From the NCBI RefSeq assembly GCF_042477335.2, contig NC_091247.1, positions 2,688,501 to 2,752,500 of the forward strand: a DNA stretch of 64,000 bases. Direction: 5' to 3'. The stretch is from Ovis canadensis. Lineage: Eukaryota > Chordata > Mammalia > Artiodactyla > Bovidae. The position numbers were made by a program, and so were the translations under genes. Below are positions 31,085 through 42,326 of the stretch, one piece after another. Position 1 is the first letter of the stretch. Each line of letters starts with the position of its first letter. The notes below the pieces were generated by a model, which saw nothing but the letters and a program-made list of their open reading frames with translations, was not told the origin of the DNA and ran no database searches.

Positions 31085-34000
31085 ATGACTTCTCTGTTGG
31101 CGAAGGACGCTTACCTGCAGGGCCTGGCCAAGAAGATCTGCTCCCAGCCCAGCACTGAGCCGCAGAAGCGCAAATCGGGTAAAAGCGCAGCCCGGGGGGC
31201 CGGGGCGGAGAGGGCTTCGGAAAGGGTACCCCGTCCACCCCCGCGGCGCTCGCGTCCCCGCTGCGCTGCACCGCCCCTGAGCCGTCTTCAGGCGGAGTAG
31301 AGCCGCAGCCGCGTGAAGCAGGCCTGCGAAGTACCAGAGGGAGGTACCGTGAGAGACGCTCAGGGCCGCGCCACTGCCCTGGCCCGTCGGGGGCCCCCGT
31401 CTCGGGGTCCGAGGGGGCTCAGCCGTGCGCCCCACCAGGCAGGAAGCTCGGCTGGGGTTTGGAGGAGGTGACTCTGTGGAACAGGCTCGGCCAGCTCTCC
31501 ACATTGAGTGGAAAGACTGGTGTGAGCGTTGATGAGAAAAATGACTTACTCAGCCCTTTATTGTGGGTAGTGTGGGGAGAAGGGAGGAAGAAGATGGTTC
31601 CTGCCAATGGCAGTGTACGTGGCAGGGGTGACAGGCCCCCCTCATAGACACAAATAGGCGAAGCAGACAAAACTGCCTTGTGGGGAGCCGGGGCTTGTAA
31701 GTCCTGTCCAGCCTTGGAGGAGAGGGAGAGCGGCAGGGACGGGCGTGGACCTACCAGAGGAGAAACGGACTTTCGTTATACCCGGGAAACCTGTTCACTC
31801 TAGGGGTTAAGGGAATTTCTCATCACTCAGTGAAAAGTTAGATCTTTCTAGTTCCTTTCCTGTGTACTTCTCCCGGAACCAGTTGGCTCCCTACTTGGTG
31901 CACTCATTTCTCATTTTGCTTTTAAAATGTAAACATTTCCTCCACTTTTTTCTTTTCCACATCACTTATGGGATCTTAGTTCCCCAACACACGTTGAACT
32001 CAGCCCTTGGCAGTGAGAGTGTGGAGTCCTAACCACTGATTCAGTTCTGTTCAGTCGCTCAGTCGTGTCTGAGTCTTTTCCACCCCCATGGACTGCAGCA
32101 CCCCAGGCTTCTCTGTCCATCACCATCTCCCAGAGTTTGCTCAAACTCATGTCCATCGCGTCCATGGTGCCATCCGGCCATCCTACCATCTGTCAGCCCT
32201 CCCACCCCATCCTGACTCCTTCTTCTCCTGCCTTCACTCTTTCCCAGAACCAGGATCTCCAGTGAATATTCGGGGTTGATTTCCTTTAGGATTCACTGGT
32301 TTGATCTCCTTGCAGTCCAAGGGACATCAACTCCCAGAGCTTGCTCAAACTTCTGTCCATAGAATTGGTGATACCATTCAACCATCTCATCCTCTGTCGT
32401 CTCCTTCTCCTCCTGCCTTCAGTCTTTCCCAGCGTCAGGGTCTTTTCCAATGAGTCAGCTCTTTGCATCAGGTGGCCAAAGTATTGGAGCTTCAGCATGA
32501 GTCCTTCCGATGAGTATTCAGGACTGATTTCCTATAGGATTGACTGATTTGACCTCCTTGCAGTCCAAGGGATTCTCAGGAGTCTTCTCCAACACCACAG
32601 TTCAAAAGCATCAATTCTTTGGTGCTCAGCTTTCTTTACGGTCCAACTCTCACATCCACACATGACTACTGGAAAAACCATAGCTTTTGCTATATGGACC
32701 TTTGTTGGCAAAGTGATGTCTCTGCTTTTGAATATGCTGTCTAGGTTGATCATAGCTTTTCTTCCAAGAAGTAAGCGTCTTTTAGTTTCATGGCTGCAGT
32801 TGTTTTGGAGCCCAGGAAATAAAGTCTGTCACTGTTTGCACTGTTTCCCCATCTGTTTGCCATGAAGTGATGGGACTGGAGCCGTGGTCTTCATTTTTTG
32901 AATGTTGAGTTTTAAGCCAGTTTTTTCACTCTCTTTTAGTTTCATCAAGAAGCTCTTTAGTTCCTCTTCACTTTCTGCCATAAGGGTGGTATCATCTGCA
33001 TATCTGAGGTTATTGATATTTCTCCTGGCAGTCTTGATTCCAGCGTGTGCTTCATCCAGTCCAGCATTTTGCATGATGTACTCTGCGTATAAGTTAAATA
33101 AGCAGAGTGACAATATACAGCTTTGACGTATCCCAATTTTGAACCAGTTCATTTTTCCATGTCCGGTTCTAACTGTTGCTTCTTGACCTGCACACAGATT
33201 TCTCAGGAGGCAGGTAAGGTGGTCTGGTATTCCCATCTCTTTAAAAATTTTCCACAGTTTGTTATGATCCACACAGTCAAAGACTTCAGTGTAGTCAATG
33301 AAGCAGATGTGATCCAGTGGATGTTGGCAGTTTGATCTCTAGTTCCTCTGCCTTTTCTACATCCAGCTTGAACATCTGAAACTTGTCAGTTTATGTATTG
33401 TTGAAGCCTGGCTTGGAGAATTTTGAGCATCACTTTGCTAGCCTGTGAGATAAGTGCAATTGTGTGGTAGTTTGAGCATTCTTTGGCATTGCCTTTCTTT
33501 GGGATTGGAATGAAAACTGACCTTTTCCAGTCCTGTGGCCACTGCTGAGTTTTCCAAATTTGCTGGCATATTGAGTGCAACACTTTCACAGCATCATCTT
33601 TTAGGATTTGAAGTAGCTCAGCTGGAATTCCATCACCTCCACTAGCTTTGTTTGTAGTGATGCTTTCTAAGGCCCACTTGACTACTCCAGGATGTCTGGC
33701 TCTAGGTGAGCACACCTTTGTGGTCATCTGGATCATGAAGATCTTTTTTGTACAGTTCTTCTGTGTATCCTTGCCACCTCTTTTTAATATATTCTGCTTC
33801 TGTTAGGTCCTTTATTATGCCCATCTTTGCATGAAATGTTTCCATGGTGTGTCTTAATTTTCTTGAAGAGATCTCTAGTCTTTCCCATTCTATTGTTTTC
33901 CTGTATTTCTTCGCATTGATCACTTAGGAAGGCTATCTTTGCTGTTCTTTGGAACTCTGCGTTCAAGTGGGTATATCTTTCCTTTTCTCCTTTGCCTTTT

Positions 34001-37000
34001 GCTTCTCTTCTTCTTTCAACTATTTGTAAGGCCTCCTCAGACAACCATTTTGCCTGGACTGTTGGAAAATTCCCTTTCCACCTGTTAGCGTGAAAGTGTG
34101 TTCGCGTGTCTTCAGTCGCCAGTTGTGTCCCGCTCGTTGCGGACCCCGTGTACTAGAGCGCGCCAGGCCCCCCTGCCCATGGACTTCTCCAGGCAAGAGT
34201 ACTGGAGCAGGTTGCCATTTCCTCCTCCAGCGCATCTTGCTGACACAGGAATCGAACCCACATCTCTTTAGCAAGTGGATTCTTTACTAGCTCCACCTGG
34301 GAAGCCCAAAACAATATACCCCGTTTGGGGCTATATAATTTGTTGTGGGACGTGCCATCATTGTCCCTGTGGATGGATATTTAGGTTTTCCTAGTTTTTC
34401 ACTCAAAAAAAGGATGCTGTGATGAATATCTTTGAGGCCAGATCTGTCTGCACACCGGGAATGAATTTCACAGGCAGGCCGCTGGGCCAGCGTGCTACAC
34501 TCTTCGGGGATTGACGAGTGTGACCAGTCCGCTTTCCAGGAGGTGTGTGGCTCTGAGCTCACATGAAGGTCCCCACAACTCCCATCTCAACTGGCTTTTG
34601 GCATCCTTCTGGAATCAAAACCTTTGCAGGACCTTCTTACCTACTGACTGGGTCACAGGGATTGAAGTGGTAGCCCTTTCTTGTTTCTTGTTTCAGCTGG
34701 CAAAACTCAAGTCTCAGATGCTGCTGCACCCCCCAGGAAGAAGAGGAGGAAAGCACAGAAGAAACCCCGGGAGCGGGAGGAGAAGACTGCAAAGCCCAGG
34801 GCCCAGGCCTCTGCGAAGTCTGAGGCCAGGAAGCCAGAGGCGGCTGAGGAGGAGGAGGGAGCCGCCAGCTCCACCAGGGCCCCCGCGGGTGAGGGGGCCG
34901 GGCAGGCAGGCAGGGCCCCCGCGGGTGAGGGGGCCGGGCAGGCAGGCAGGGCCCCCGCGGGTGAGGGGGCCGGGCAGGCAGGCAGGGCCCCCGCGGGTGA
35001 GGGGGCCGGGCAGGCAGGCAGGGCCCCCGCGGGTGAGGGGGCCGGGCAGGCAGGCAGGGCCCCCGCGGGTGAGGGGGCCGGGCAGGCAGGCAGGGCCCCG
35101 GCGGGTGAGGGGGCCGGGCAGGCAGGCAGGGCCCCGGCGGGTGAGGGGGCCGGGCAGGCAGGCAGGGCCCCGGCGGGTGAGGGGGCCGGGCAGGCAGGCA
35201 GGGCCCCGGCGGGTGAGGGGGCCGGGCAGGCAGGCAGGGCCCCGGCGGGTGAGGGGGCCGGGCAGGCAGGCAGGGCCCCGGCGGGTGAGGGGGCCGGGCA
35301 GGCAGGCAGGGCCCCGGCGGGTGAGGGGGCCGGGCAGGCAGGCAGGGCCCCGCGGGTGAGGGGGCCGGGCAGGCAGGCAGGGCCCCGGCGGGTGAGGGGG
35401 CCGGGCGGGCAGGCAGGGCCCCCGCGGGTGAGGGGCCGGGCAGGCAGGCAGGCCCCCGCGGGTGAGGGGGCCGGGCAGGCAGGCAGGGCCCCGCGGGTGA
35501 GGGGGCCGGGCAGGCAGGCAGGGCCCCGCGGGTGAGGGGGCCGGGCAGGCAGGCAGGGCCCCGCGGGTGAGGGGGCCGGGCAGGCAGGCAGGGCCCCGCG
35601 GGTGAGGGGGCCGGGCAGGCAGGCAGGGCCCCGCGGGTGAGGGGGCCGGGCAGGCAGGCAGGGCCCCGCGGGTGAGGGGGCCGGGCAGGCAGGCAGGGCC
35701 CCGCGGGTGAGGGGGCCGGGCAGGCAGGCAGGGCCCCGGCGGGTGAGGGGGCCGGGCAGGCAGGCAGGGCCCCGCGGGTGAGGGGGCCGGGCAGGCAGGC
35801 AGGGCCCCGCGGGTGAGGGGGCCGGGCAGGGCCCCCGCGGGTGAGGGGGCCGGGCAGGCAGGCAGGGCCCCGGCGGGTGAGGGGGCCGGGCAGGCAGGCA
35901 GGGCCCCGCGGGTGAGGGGGCCGGGCAGGGCCCCCGCGGGTGAGGGGGCCGGGCAGGCAGGCAGGGCCCCGCGGGTGAGGGGCCGGGCAGGCAGGCAGGC
36001 CCCCGCGGGTGAGGGGGCAGGCAGGGCCCCCGCGGGTGAGGGGCCGGGCAGGCAGGCAGGCCCCCGCGGGTGAGGGGGCAGGCAGGGCCCCGCGGGTGAG
36101 GGGGCCGGGCAGGCAGGCAGGGCCCCCGCGGGTGAGGGGCCGGGCAGGCAGGCAGGCCCCCGCGGGTGAGGGGGCAGGCAGGGCCCCCGCGGGTGAGGGG
36201 CCGGGCAGGCAGGCAGGCCCCCGCGGGTGAGGGGGCAGGCAGGGCCCCGCGGGTGAGGGGGCCGGGCAGGCAGGCAGGGCCCCTGGGATCTGGGATAGGT
36301 GTGTATGTGGCCCTCTCCGGTCATAACAGCACGATCAGGTGCACTGGGATGGTGTGAGGCTTTGCAGAGGACAGATCGCAGGGTCTCTGGGTGGATGGGA
36401 AGCTCAGGAAGGGCACAGACGTCCCAGGTCATATAGTAACCGGGACGGGGAGGGTCATGGCCGTGTCCTCTGAGATCCTGAGAGGCCTGGCACGCCGAGC
36501 TTCACTGCCCTCAAGTCTCTGAAGTGATGTCGTGAGAGCTGCCTCTGGGTGTGGGTGGGTGCCGCACAAGTTGGAAGAATCCAGAGATGGGTTTGGCCCG
36601 TGTTACACAAGCAAGCCCTACCCCGGAGGCCAATCCAGCTTGAAGAGGTGAAGAGTTCACTAGAACTGCCCTGCAGGTCCACCAGTGGCCACTGGACAGG
36701 AGTGGGGGTGGGGGGCGCACACGGAGGCTCAGGCTTTGAATCCGGCACCGGGGGGGGGGGGTGGCACAGAAAGGTCGGGAGGGGTTCTCCTTCTGGATTT
36801 CTGATCCTTCTTTGCAGGTGGCCTGGCCGCAGAGCCTGACTCTTTATTTGCCTTGGATGTTCTGCGGCAGCGCCTGCATGAGAAGATTCAGGAGGCGCGG
36901 GGCCAGGTAGGTGTGGGGTGGGGGGCGGGCAGGGGTCTCGGGAGCTGCAGGGCTTTCCCCACCCCACCTGGAGGAGGAGACACCCCGGTGCTCTCGGAGG

Positions 37001-38610
37001 TCGGCTCCCTGCTCTGCCGGCCGTCACAGGCCTGGCAGGAGGGTCTTGGCACCTCTGTTCTGCAGGAGGTCGGGTGCCGTTCGTGTCATCTGGGGGGGCA
37101 GTGCAGGCTAAGCCCCCACGTTGAGCTGCTGGCTCTTCTCTGCTGCGGCCTTTGAGAGGCTCGGGCTCCTCTCAGCAGCACTTCCTGGGCGATCGTTCTT
37201 CTGATTGTCCTGACGGCCCTGAGGTGAGCCAGGGCCTGAGATGAGGTGACCTGCCCGAGGGGACCGCCTCGGGACTGACGCTCCAGGACGTGAACCAGCC
37301 TCAGTGCAGAGTGCTGAGTGGGGTCGCCTCCCCTCCTTTCCCTGGGGACCTCCCCAGGCCTCTGCCGTGGGGGACAGGCCCGAGGGCCCTGCCTTCCTGC
37401 GGTGGTCCAGAGCACTCTTGTCTGCCAGGCGGGGCTCAGAGTAGTGCCGGGGTCTGCACAGGCAACACTGCCTTGTCCTGACCGAACCTCCCGATTTGGT
37501 GGTGGCGGTGCCCCAAGCCCCCTGCCCTTACCCCGTCTGACTGGATGGAGGACGAGATGCCCCTTGTTGGGTCATCGGATGGACTTAGTGGCCCCTTTTG
37601 GGAGGTGCCCTGGCATGTGGTCTGCGCCTGGAATCTGGAAGCTGTAGTTCTCACAGGGTCCCCTCCTCCTTGTCTCGGGCGCACTCTGGGGCCAGGTCAT
37701 CTCGGGGAGGAACGCCGCACCCCGCTGGCCCTTGTCCTGACCTGACTGCACGTGCTAAGCTGGGGGCCCTGTTATAAGAACCTTATGAGTGAGCGCGGGA
37801 TCACCCCACAGGGCAGCGCCAAAGAGCTGTCCGCCGCTGTTTTGGAGAAAAGACGCCGGAGGAAGCAGGAGCGCGACCGGAAAAAGAGGAAACGGAAGGA
37901 GCTGAGAGCAAAGGAGAAGTCAGCCAAGGCACTGGAGGGGGCAGAGGCCACCGAGCCGGACCCGCCGGTGCCCGGGGAGGAGACGCAGGCCCAGCCGGGG
38001 CTGCTCTTCAACAAGGTGAGCGCCGTGCCGCTGGGCTGTGTGCGCGCCCTGTGCTGCCGTCAGGTGGGCAGAAGTGGGCCCCTGGGCGGGCGGGGAGCGG
38101 CCCTCAGCTTGCGTCGCCCTCTCCCCCGAGGTGGAGGTGACCGAGGAGGAGCCGGCCAGCAAGGCCCAGCGCCGGAAGGAGAAGAGGCAGAAGCTGAAGG
38201 GGAACCTGACACCGCTGACGGGCAAGAACTACCGGCAGCTGCTGGAGCGCCTGCAGGCGCGTCAGGCCCGGCTGGAGGAGCTGCGGGACCGGGACGCGGG
38301 GCAGGCCCAGGAGCTCGAGGCCAAGATGCGCTGGACCAACCTGCTGTACAAGGCCGAGGGCGTGCGGATCCGCGACGACGAACGCCGGCTGCAGGAGGCC
38401 CTGAAGCGCAAGGAGAAGAGGCGCGCGCAGCGCCAGCGCGCCTGGGAGAAGCGCACGGCGCACGTGGTGGGCAAGATGCAGCAGCGGCAGGACCGGCGGC
38501 GGCAGAACCTGCGCAAGAAGAAGGCGGCCAAGGCCGAGCGCCGCCTGGAGAAGGCTCGCAAGAAGGGCCGCATCCTGCCCCAAGACCTGGAGCGCGCCGG
38601 CCTGGCCTGA
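31085..38610 (+). CDS. SURF6: SURF6, nucleolar protein (5 exons, at least 352 aa)
   Basis: Coding exons are 31085-31178, 34697-34888 (using the first donor), 36818-36906, 37812-38015 and 38131-38610. They join in phase to 352 aa (human 361). The protein starts [19 protein letters not shown], carries basic clusters ([32 protein letters not shown]) and ends with the conserved SURF6 domain (about residues 195-350: [48 protein letters not shown]). SURF6 is a nucleolar-matrix, RNA-binding protein related to yeast Rrp14, needed for pre-rRNA processing. The oddity is exon 2: its donor CGG|GTGAGG is the first of 41 copies in a minisatellite, so the exon 2 end is ambiguous. Each of the next 12 donors would add 12 codons (unit [12 protein letters not shown]) in frame, so longer forms up to about 496 aa are possible. 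Confidence 0.93.
32038..34060 (-). mobile_element. BovB LINE sequence in SURF6 intron 1
   Basis: On the minus strand the block encodes BovB reverse transcriptase pieces, including [34 protein letters not shown] and [20 protein letters not shown], with frameshifts and stops. A second copy of the BovB 3' end, 32038-32327, lies directly downstream in the same orientation. It is antisense to SURF6 and inactive. Confidence 0.92.
34090..34308 (-). mobile_element. Bov-tA SINE, antisense, SURF6 intron 1
   Basis: Plus-strand order is BovB-like tail (GTCTTCAGTCGCCAGTTGTG) then tRNA-like head (AATCGAACCCACATCTC, CCACCTGGGAAGCCC). It sits about 390 bases before SURF6 exon 2. Confidence 0.88.
34877..36282 (+). 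repeat. 36-bp G-rich minisatellite spanning SURF6 exon 2 donor (41 units)
   Basis: The unit is GGCCCCCGCGGGTGAGGGGG followed by CCGGGCAGGCAGGCAG. I count 41 GTGAGG motifs, one per unit. Units 1-6 carry CCCCCGCGGG, about units 7-13 CCCCGGCGGG, and most later units CCCCGCGGG (35 bp). The last third mixes full units with shortened ones lacking CCGG or one CAGG, in a higher-order pattern. The first unit overlaps the last codons of SURF6 exon 2. In frame it reads [13 protein letters not shown]-runs in each unit could form quadruplexes. Confidence 0.95.
36283..36817 (+). other. SURF6: Remainder of SURF6 intron 2
   Basis: Non-repetitive intronic sequence between the minisatellite and exon 3, with a G-run at 36750-36760. 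Nothing else was recognised. Confidence 0.6.
36907..37811 (+). other. SURF6: SURF6 intron 3
   Basis: This 905-base intron lies between the donor GTAGGT at 36907 and the acceptor CCACAG ending at 37811. I see no repeat family, RNA gene or extra exon in it. Confidence 0.7.
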
Positions 38611-39090
38611 GGCCCCGGCTGCCCGACCCCGTCCCGAGCGGTGCAGGCTCTGGTGGAAAGTGGACTCTGCCTCGTGCCCCTCACCGGTTTGTCTTAGGCT
38701 CAGGCACCCCCGTGCAGAAGAGCCTTCACATCCGGGGAAGGGGCTGACCCAGACCCAGCTCCAGCCTCCTCTTATTAGACCAGAGGCTCCCTGCAGCTTG
38801 TGGGGTGGTGGACCAGGGGGCTGTGAGGAGGGAGCGGGCTCCTAGGGAGGGCTTTGCTGGCCGCCTCTTCCTCTCATTGTCACAGCAGCAGGAAGGGAAT
38901 GGCCTTCCTGACTACGGTGTTAGCCCCAGGCGCGCTTGGGAAGGGTGAAACCAGCTCCTGCAGCAGAGCTGGAGTGGAGCTGATGGGCTTGGCGGCGGAG
39001 CAGGCAGGGTGTCCTCAGGCACCTGTAATTGAGTTACACCAAGTTAATGTGAAAAGTGGGTAAAGAGTAGAATTTAAGGTGAAGATGGTT

Positions 39091-39096
39091 ATTAAA
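39091..39096 (+). terminator. SURF6: Possible SURF6 poly(A) signal ATTAAA
   Basis: The variant signal ATTAAA lies 480 bases after the SURF6 stop. No canonical AATAAA is seen nearer, so this is the best candidate but not certain. Confidence 0.4.
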
Positions 39097-39689
39097 AATT
39101 CTAACTACTAAAAGATAGTGTTGTTGGAGTAGGAGGGAAAAGAAAATGGAGCTGGCTGGATAGTATCAGTCTAGGGGGAGGTGGGAGAGAAGGGGTAAAA
39201 CCTGGAGAACTACGTGGGGTGGATGGAGGGTCCGCAGTGACAGGTGAGTGCAAGCCCACAGGCAGGCAGTGAGAGCGGAGATGGGCGGTACGGTATGTGG
39301 ATTGTAGATCAGGAAGACTGTTCCTAAAATTCTTTAGATTAAATTCCAGTTAAGAAACATGGTAACCAAAACGATGTGTTACTAGAATTTAAAAGGTATT
39401 GCTAGAGAGAAAAGATGTCACTGAATGATAAAAAGGGTTCAGATTGCCTGAAGGTTAAACAGCCTTGCACCAGAAACAGCTGCAGATCTGTCTATCAGAA
39501 GCTGGCACACCTGCAAGAAGTCAGTTCACAAACCCAAGTGGGAGACATTTAATATCCACTGTAGGGACTGGTGATCAAGTAGACAAATCAGATGGATCCG
39601 GAAGATTGGGATGAGAGCATTCATAAGCTTGATCTAATGGACACACAGAGACCCATGTATCTGGAAACAGTGTGTCCTAGCATTTCCCT

Positions 39690-39900
39690 AGTGGTCCAGT
39701 GGTTTAGTTCAGTTCAGTCGCTCAGTCACATCCAACTCTTTGCGACCCCTTGGACTACAGCACACCAGGCTTTCCTGTCCATCACCAACTCCTGGAGCTT
39801 GCTCAAACTCAGGTCCATCAATTTGGTGATGGACTCTGTTCCAATGCAGGGGTACGGGTTCAATCCCTGGTTGGGAAACTAAGATCCCGGATGCTGCGGG
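39690..39900 (+). mobile_element. CHR-type SINE interrupted by a BovB tail
   Basis: A tRNA-Glu-type CHR SINE starts ATTTCCCTAGTGGTCCAGTG and resumes with CCAATGCAGGGGTACGGGTT and AACTAAGATCCCGGATGCTG. Between these halves (about 39705-39840) sits an antisense BovB 3' end (AGTTCAGTTCAGTCGCTCAG through CTCAAACTCAGGTCC). Confidence 0.8.
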
Positions 39901-40199
39901 GGTGGGGGGGGGAATTTTTTAAGGAAAAAGAAAAAAACCTCAAGCATACGTGAAACAGTGGTGAAAACTGACCATCACCTAATCCACAAAGCAAGTCATA
40001 TTTCAAAGCTTCAGCATCATACAAAGTGTGTTATTGGGCCATAAAACAGTTTTAAAATTTCAGAGGTAACTGTTAAAATTACATGTTTGGAAGTTTAAAA
40101 ACACACTTCTAAATTACCTGTCAAAGAATCTTCATAGATGTGAGAGACTGTTTAGGATTGGAAAATAATGGAAGTGGTGTGCATTGAAATTTGTGGGCC

Positions 40200-41870
40200 A
40201 CAGCTGAGGCAGTGTTAAAAGCCCTTCATAGCCGAAAAGCTATGCGTATATGTATCCTTGGTTATAAACGTTAGGAAGTGAGTCCATCATGGAGCACAGT
40301 TTTCTGCTTGACCTAGAGCCTCGTTCCTGGTTTCTGTTGACCCACTCTGCCCCTGGCAGTTGCTCCCAAATTAATGCCCACGCGTTGCAGTTAGGGAGTG
40401 TGGGAGTCACAGGAGGGTCTCCCGGGGCCTGGTGGGCACGTGTCATCGGGTATCCGCTCCTTCCCCTGAGGCCTGGAAGGCCAGGAAGCGTGCCCCTCCG
40501 GCCTAGGGTGCTGCTGTGGCCTTGGTTTCACGTGGCTGGGGTGCGAAGCGAGCAAACGGTGCGTTTCGGTGGCAGGTGGCACGAAGCAGCCCTGGCCAAC
40601 AGGAGTCAGAGGGACGGAAGGGTGAGGACACAGGGAGCACTTACCTGGCGGAGACTGTCCGCGGCCAGGCGTAACATGAACGCACTGCGGGCCGCCCGCA
40701 CTCCTGGCTGACCCGGGCTGGGAGCTAATGGTGCACAGGAGCAAGGATGCGCCGCACTGCGTTCAGGGCAACAGAAGCGTCTCACTCGCAGCAAAGAGAA
40801 CATTACTGGTGAGTCTAGGGCACTGGATGCCAACTTCTCATTACTGGTGAGTCTAGGGCGCTGGATGCCAACCTCTTGGGTGCCGTGTGCCTCGAGTGCA
40901 GGTGAAATGCAGAATGGAGAGAGAACGTCCAACAGGCCTCATACCTCGTATTTTCAGGACCAGATGACGAGAGTCTCCAGGTCGGAAGGGCCCCCCTCCT
41001 GGTCTATCCAGTGAGTTGGATAAAGATAGCCCCAACCAGGACATGTTCATGGACTATGGTTCACCAGGAACCGAGGTTCCAACAGTCCTGCAAAGACAGG
41101 GTAGTCTTAGTCCACTGGCCTCCTTTGGGTGAAGCTGGGAAGAAAGCTCCAGCCAGCCTTTCCTTCTGCTTGGGGGCTCCAGGACTTGAGTGAACTCATG
41201 ATTAGAAATTCAGTGAGGGGCTGTAAGCAATTGAGTAAGTAAGTGAAGCAAGTGAAGCTTCTGTTCAGCAGAGCTGCCGCCCAGGTGCAAAGGCAGAGAG
41301 CTGTCTCCAGACCCCGATGGGCTGGCTCACTGGGTCACTGCACTGTGCCCCAGCTTGGCAAACCGTTGAGGAACCTCACACAACCATGCCACAGCGTGTT
41401 CCCTGCTGCCCTCAGGCCCCCAGTCTGCACTGGCCTGGGAGCTTGGTTCCGCCCCTGTGTCTCCCACGGCATTCCGTCCAGCCTTCAAAGAGCCACTGTG
41501 GTGCCTCTGGTGCTTTTCCCAGGACCTTGGGAGAGGCTGAGTCTTATGTAGGCTCCCCAGTCTGAGGTGGATGAGCAGGTAACACCGCTAAGACCCTCCA
41601 ACAAGCCTGCCCCTCTACTGAGAGTGCTTAGCTCTTGTAAGTTATTCCTAGGGGTTTCTGTAAAGTTCACTTAACCTTAGTGTGGGCCACTGTGGGTTCC
41701 AGGTTTTGGCTGAGCAGCAAAGGAAGTAATGGGAACTTTTCCAGTTCCGTAGCCAGCCCACTAGATCTTGCTTCTGGAAGGAACCATATCTGAAACTGCC
41801 GACTCCTTTCCTGGCCGAGCGCTTCTAGAATTAGTTTCCACATAGTTCCCTGATTTCTTTTTTCCCAAAC
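40200..41870. other. Intergenic stretch, no gene recognised
   Basis: Apart from a roughly 38-bp direct duplication (ATTACTGGTGAGTCTAGGGC repeated near 40803 and 40841) I see no repeat family, splice-consistent exon chain or RNA gene here. Confidence 0.5.
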
Positions 41871-41937
41871 TTTTTTTCCTTTTTTTTTTTTTTTTTTTTA
41901 GGGAGCTCTTCTCCCCCCGCCTTTTTTTTTTTTATGG

Positions 41938-42062
41938 AGAAGGGGATGGCACCCCACTCCAGTACTTTTGCCTGGAAAATCCCATGGATGGAGGAGCCTG
42001 GTAGACTGCAGTCCGTGGGGTTGCGGTGAGTCAGACGAGACCGAGCGACTTCGCTTTCACTT
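41938..42062 (+). mobile_element. Bov-tA SINE 3' part
   Basis: It follows a T-tract (about 41879-41934) and carries the Bov-tA right half: CCACTCCAGTACTTTTGCCT, CCATGGATGGAGGAGCCTGG and a degraded GTCAGACGAGACCGAGCGAC end. Confidence 0.75.
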
Positions 42063-42085
42063 CCTCCCTTTTAAAAAAACAATTT

Positions 42086-42326
42086 CATCTTTGGCTGTGC
42101 TGGGTCTTCACTGCTCAGGCTTTTCTCTAGCTGTGGTGAGTGGGGGCTCCTCTCTATAAATAAATGGGCGTTATTCCAGTGGCCTCTCGCGGACCACAGG
42201 CTCAGTAGTTGGGAGATACTGACTTAGTTGCTCTTTGCCATGTGGGATCCTCCCGGATCAGGGATCGAACCCGTATCATCTGCATTGGCAGGCAAATTCT
42301 CTACCTCTGAGCCACAGGGAAGCCCC
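42086..42326 (-). mobile_element. CHR-type SINE, antisense
   Basis: On the plus strand, sequence such as TTTGGCTGTGCTGGGTCTTC comes first, followed by GATCAGGGATCGAACCCGTA and GAGCCACAGGGAAGCCCC, the reverse of a tRNA-like head. Confidence 0.75.

Noticed and set aside
34877-36282. CRISPR-like direct repeats
   Set aside because: Units are directly tandem with no unique spacers, and the context is a mammalian intron.
34714-36432. 572-codon open frame on the minus strand across the minisatellite
   Set aside because: It is a by-product of a 35/36-bp repeat whose complement lacks stop codons. It has no splice, promoter or family support and lies antisense to SURF6.
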